From Desulfobacterales bacterium CG23_combo_of_CG06-09_8_20_14_all_51_8 (GTDB taxonomy: Bacteria > Desulfobacterota > Desulfobacteria > Desulfobacterales > Desulfosalsimonadaceae), in contig PCSG01000235.1 in NCBI GenBank assembly GCA_002772195.1, positions 1 through 6,205 of the forward strand: DNA of 6,205 nucleotides, written 5' to 3'. Of the stretch, positions 4,908 to 6,205 are shown in pieces. The position numbers and the translations under genes are program-made. The notes beneath the pieces are model-generated. The model had not been told where the DNA came from, did no database searches, and saw only the letters and a list, made by a program, of their open reading frames with translations. Positions within the stretch are counted from its first letter, which is position 1; the number at the start of each line of letters is the position of its first letter.

Positions 4908-5759
4908 ATGGATTTTATTGAACTGCTGCGGCAGGGGTTAATGAAACTCAACGACAACAGCGATCTTGGAAATCGAAGCACCTATGTGGGGTCCAGCGAT
5001 GTGGCCGGATGTCCCAGGAAAGCAGTGCTGTCGAAAACAGAACCGCCCGATCACGAACTGGCCACCTTGATAAGATTTTCAAGGGGTCATCTGGCAGAAC
5101 AACTTATTTTATCAGCGATCAAGGACACTTCCTATAAATGGGAATATCAGAAAGAAGTGAGTCACAGGGAAAGACCCTTTAAAGCGCATATCGATTTCGT
5201 CTTTAACGGAAAAAGCGTTTTGATGGTCCTGGAGGTGAAAACGGTTTCGGCAATTCCGAAAACTCCCTATGAGTCCTGGATTCAACAGATTCATTTTCAA
5301 ATGGGGTTGCTGCAGGAAAAAAACCCTGGAAAACAAATCAGGGGATGTGTGCTTGCCATTGATTTAAATGCCGGGGAAATTGCGCTCTTTAATGGTTTTG
5401 AATACAATTCCATGTTGTATGAGGGCCTGCTGCAAAAAGCCTCCCACATTTGGCAATGCGTTCTGGACACTAAAGTAAAATCCCAAACCCAAACAAGTCC
5501 GCTTTGCGCCTGGTGCCAACACCGGCCGGAATGCCCTGCTTATGACAACAGCATGGTTATTCCCGAACTGCCGATTGAGGACGAACTGACCCAATACCTT
5601 GGCTTAAAAGCGACCAAAAAGAATTCAGAAACGGAACTGGCAAAGCTGACCAATTTTTTAAGATTCGCTATTGCCAATGCCAACCCCGATGGAATGGCAA
5701 TCAAAGTCGGCCCGAATGTTGTTCGGACCAATGAAAGAAACTGGATTGTCGTCGAATAA
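4908..5759 (+). CDS. Cas4/RecB-like PD-(D/E)XK nuclease with Fe-S cluster
   Basis: The 283-residue protein matches the Cas4/AddB-type RecB-like nuclease family, which trims DNA ends and carries a 4Fe-4S cluster. Visible motifs in order are: first cluster Cys C35 (VAGCPRKAV); GHLAEQ with E64 (H61 nearby); D96 in KAHIDFVF; E109-x-K111 in LEVKTVS; Q127/Q131 in QQIHFQMGL; and the last three cluster ligands C200-x2-C203-x5-C209 (LCAWCQHRPECPAY). All catalytic and cluster residues are present, so it should be active. Residues 225-283 form an extra tail outside the core. No Cas1, Cas2 or CRISPR repeats are in the window; with ssb upstream and a likely recombination protein downstream, a phage/plasmid-style exonuclease for recombination is more likely than a CRISPR role. 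The ribosome site GGAAGGAG (4893-4900) is seven bases before the ATG. Its leader carries terminator-like hairpins. Confidence 0.88.
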   Translation: MDFIELLRQGLMKLNDNSDLGNRSTYVGSSDVAGCPRKAVLSKTEPPDHELATLIRFSRGHLAEQLILSAIKDTSYKWEYQKEVSHRERPFKAHIDFVFNGKSVLMVLEVKTVSAIPKTPYESWIQQIHFQMGLLQEKNPGKQIRGCVLAIDLNAGEIALFNGFEYNSMLYEGLLQKASHIWQCVLDTKVKSQTQTSPLCAWCQHRPECPAYDNSMVIPELPIEDELTQYLGLKATKKNSETELAKLTNFLRFAIANANPDGMAIKVGPNVVRTNERNWIVVE

Positions 5760-5787
5760 TTCATTTTAACCAGTTCCCTATTCCCTT

Positions 5788-5846
5788 CTGACATCAATGT
5801 TTTCCATGATTCGAGTTATTATGACTATGGGATAACTGTTTGTCAG
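5788..5846 (+). other. Nested inverted repeats before the 89-residue gene
   Basis: CTGACA (5788-5793) can pair with TGTCAG (5841-5846), and within it AGTTAT (5814-5819) pairs with ATAACT (5832-5837). Stems are six bases each, with a long unpaired stretch on one side. No T-tract follows. It may be a structured leader or chance. Confidence 0.3.
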
Positions 5847-5874
5847 GCAGGGCACCAGTGGAGAAGGAGAGAAT

Positions 5875-6144
5875 ATGCCAGTCACGATTGAAAAAGAAAT
5901 TAAAAAATCCGGTCAAGTAATCAAGAAGATATATGAAACGGTTGCTGAACGGGTACAGAAATTCAGGGATGCTTGTCCGATTTCCGAAGGATGGGCGTTA
6001 ACAACACAGATCAATTTTCCAGATGGGAACATGGTGCTTGCCATCGCCCAGATGATTAACCCGAGCGGTTCAACTGTCGCAACAGGGACCGCTGAAGAGG
6101 TGCGCAATGCCAATTATATTAATAAGGGATTTGCAATTTATTAA
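5875..6144 (+). CDS. Small protein resembling a phage/plasmid recombination-associated family
   Basis: This 89-residue protein starts after a strong ribosome site (AAGGAGA, 5864-5870) four bases before the ATG. The pattern TVAERVQKFRDACP..EGWALTTQINFPDGNMVLAIAQM (residues 22-60), then NPSGSTVATGTAEEVR and NYINKGFAIY, resembles, from memory, a family common in phages and plasmids. Its members read VAERV..FR...P.W.I.TEI, then A.I.D..G...ATG.A.E.R....IN, and normally continue into E..ETSA.GRALA. Here the protein stops right where that last block should begin, so it is a natural short form or has lost its end. No continuation of that block is seen in the other two frames after 6144. The family name and biochemical activity are unknown to me; a recombination role is inferred from position after ssb and the nuclease. 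Confidence 0.7.
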   Translation: MPVTIEKEIKKSGQVIKKIYETVAERVQKFRDACPISEGWALTTQINFPDGNMVLAIAQMINPSGSTVATGTAEEVRNANYINKGFAIY

Positions 6145-6157
6145 TATACCGTTTATA

Positions 6158-6201
6158 ATGTCTTCAAACATCAAACCGGGAGGTTTTGAACATGAAGACA
6201 T
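6158..6201 (+). promoter_or_regulatory. Hairpin burying the ribosome site and start of the last gene
   Basis: ATGTCTTCA (6158-6166) is fully complementary to TGAAGACAT (6193-6201), which contains two bases of the ATG at 6192 and the next codons. Inside it, TCAAACC (6171-6177) pairs with GGTTTTGA (6182-6189) with one bulged T, closing a GGGA loop. The ribosome site GGGAGG (6178-6183) spans that loop and the stem. Confidence 0.6.
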
Positions 6202-6205
6202 CGAT
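6192..6205 (+). CDS. Start of a gene cut by the window end
   Basis: GGGAGG (6178-6183) lies eight bases before an ATG that opens MKTS and continues past the window edge. It follows the 89-residue gene by 47 bases on the same strand, so it is probably in the same operon. Four codons are too few to say what it encodes; a recombinase would suit the neighbours, but that is a guess. Confidence 0.5.

Noticed and set aside
4908..5759. CRISPR adaptation locus, because of the Cas4-like protein
   Set aside because: No cas1, cas2 or repeat-spacer array is present, and the neighbours fit recombination better.

Overview
The window looks like part of a mobile or accessory element (integrative element, plasmid or prophage) in a Gram-negative bacterium, possibly a deltaproteobacterial/Desulfobacterota-type host. 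The gene types and the SSB tail (DDDIPF) support a mobile element in a proteobacterium-like host. The host group is a guess from general character; no rRNA or other taxonomic marker is present. Base composition is moderate, and most genes have strong AGGAG-type ribosome sites and generous intergenic leaders.

Layout. Bases 1-376 hold no intact gene, but contain two overlapping open frames that could be a frameshifted remnant. Bases 377-2068 encode a large ParB-like DNA-binding protein (ParB/Srx domain, two helix-turn-helix segments, long disordered linker, helical C-terminus). Its linker contains two almost perfect 41-base palindromes, in frame and 222 bases apart. A small gene with a sigma-70 region 2-like domain and no region 4 follows at 2119-2451. 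Two further palindromes (2455-2477, 2492-2524) separate it from a convergent minus-strand gene (2527-3309) for a short NusA-like protein (NusA N-terminal-like segment, S1 domain, degenerate KH-like end). A divergent region (3310-3476) leads to an unknown 131-residue gene (3477-3872), which may be preceded by a 31-codon leader ORF overlapping its start. A 436-base region without a convincing gene but with several hairpins precedes ssb (4309-4728). Between ssb and a Cas4/RecB-like Fe-S PD-(D/E)XK nuclease gene (4908-5759) lie two tandem, related terminator-like hairpins with T-tracts. An 89-residue gene (5875-6144) resembles the front part of a phage/plasmid recombination-associated family. The window ends at the start of another gene (ATG at 6192), whose ribosome site and start codon are buried in a strong hairpin.

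How it may work together. SSB, the Cas4-like nuclease and the 89-residue protein suggest a DNA end-processing or homologous-recombination module; the cut-off gene could be its next member. The ParB-like protein would serve partition or regulation. The sigma-region-2-like and NusA-like proteins, beside genes whose leaders carry terminator-like hairpins, suggest element-encoded control of transcription initiation and read-through. That last link is inference.
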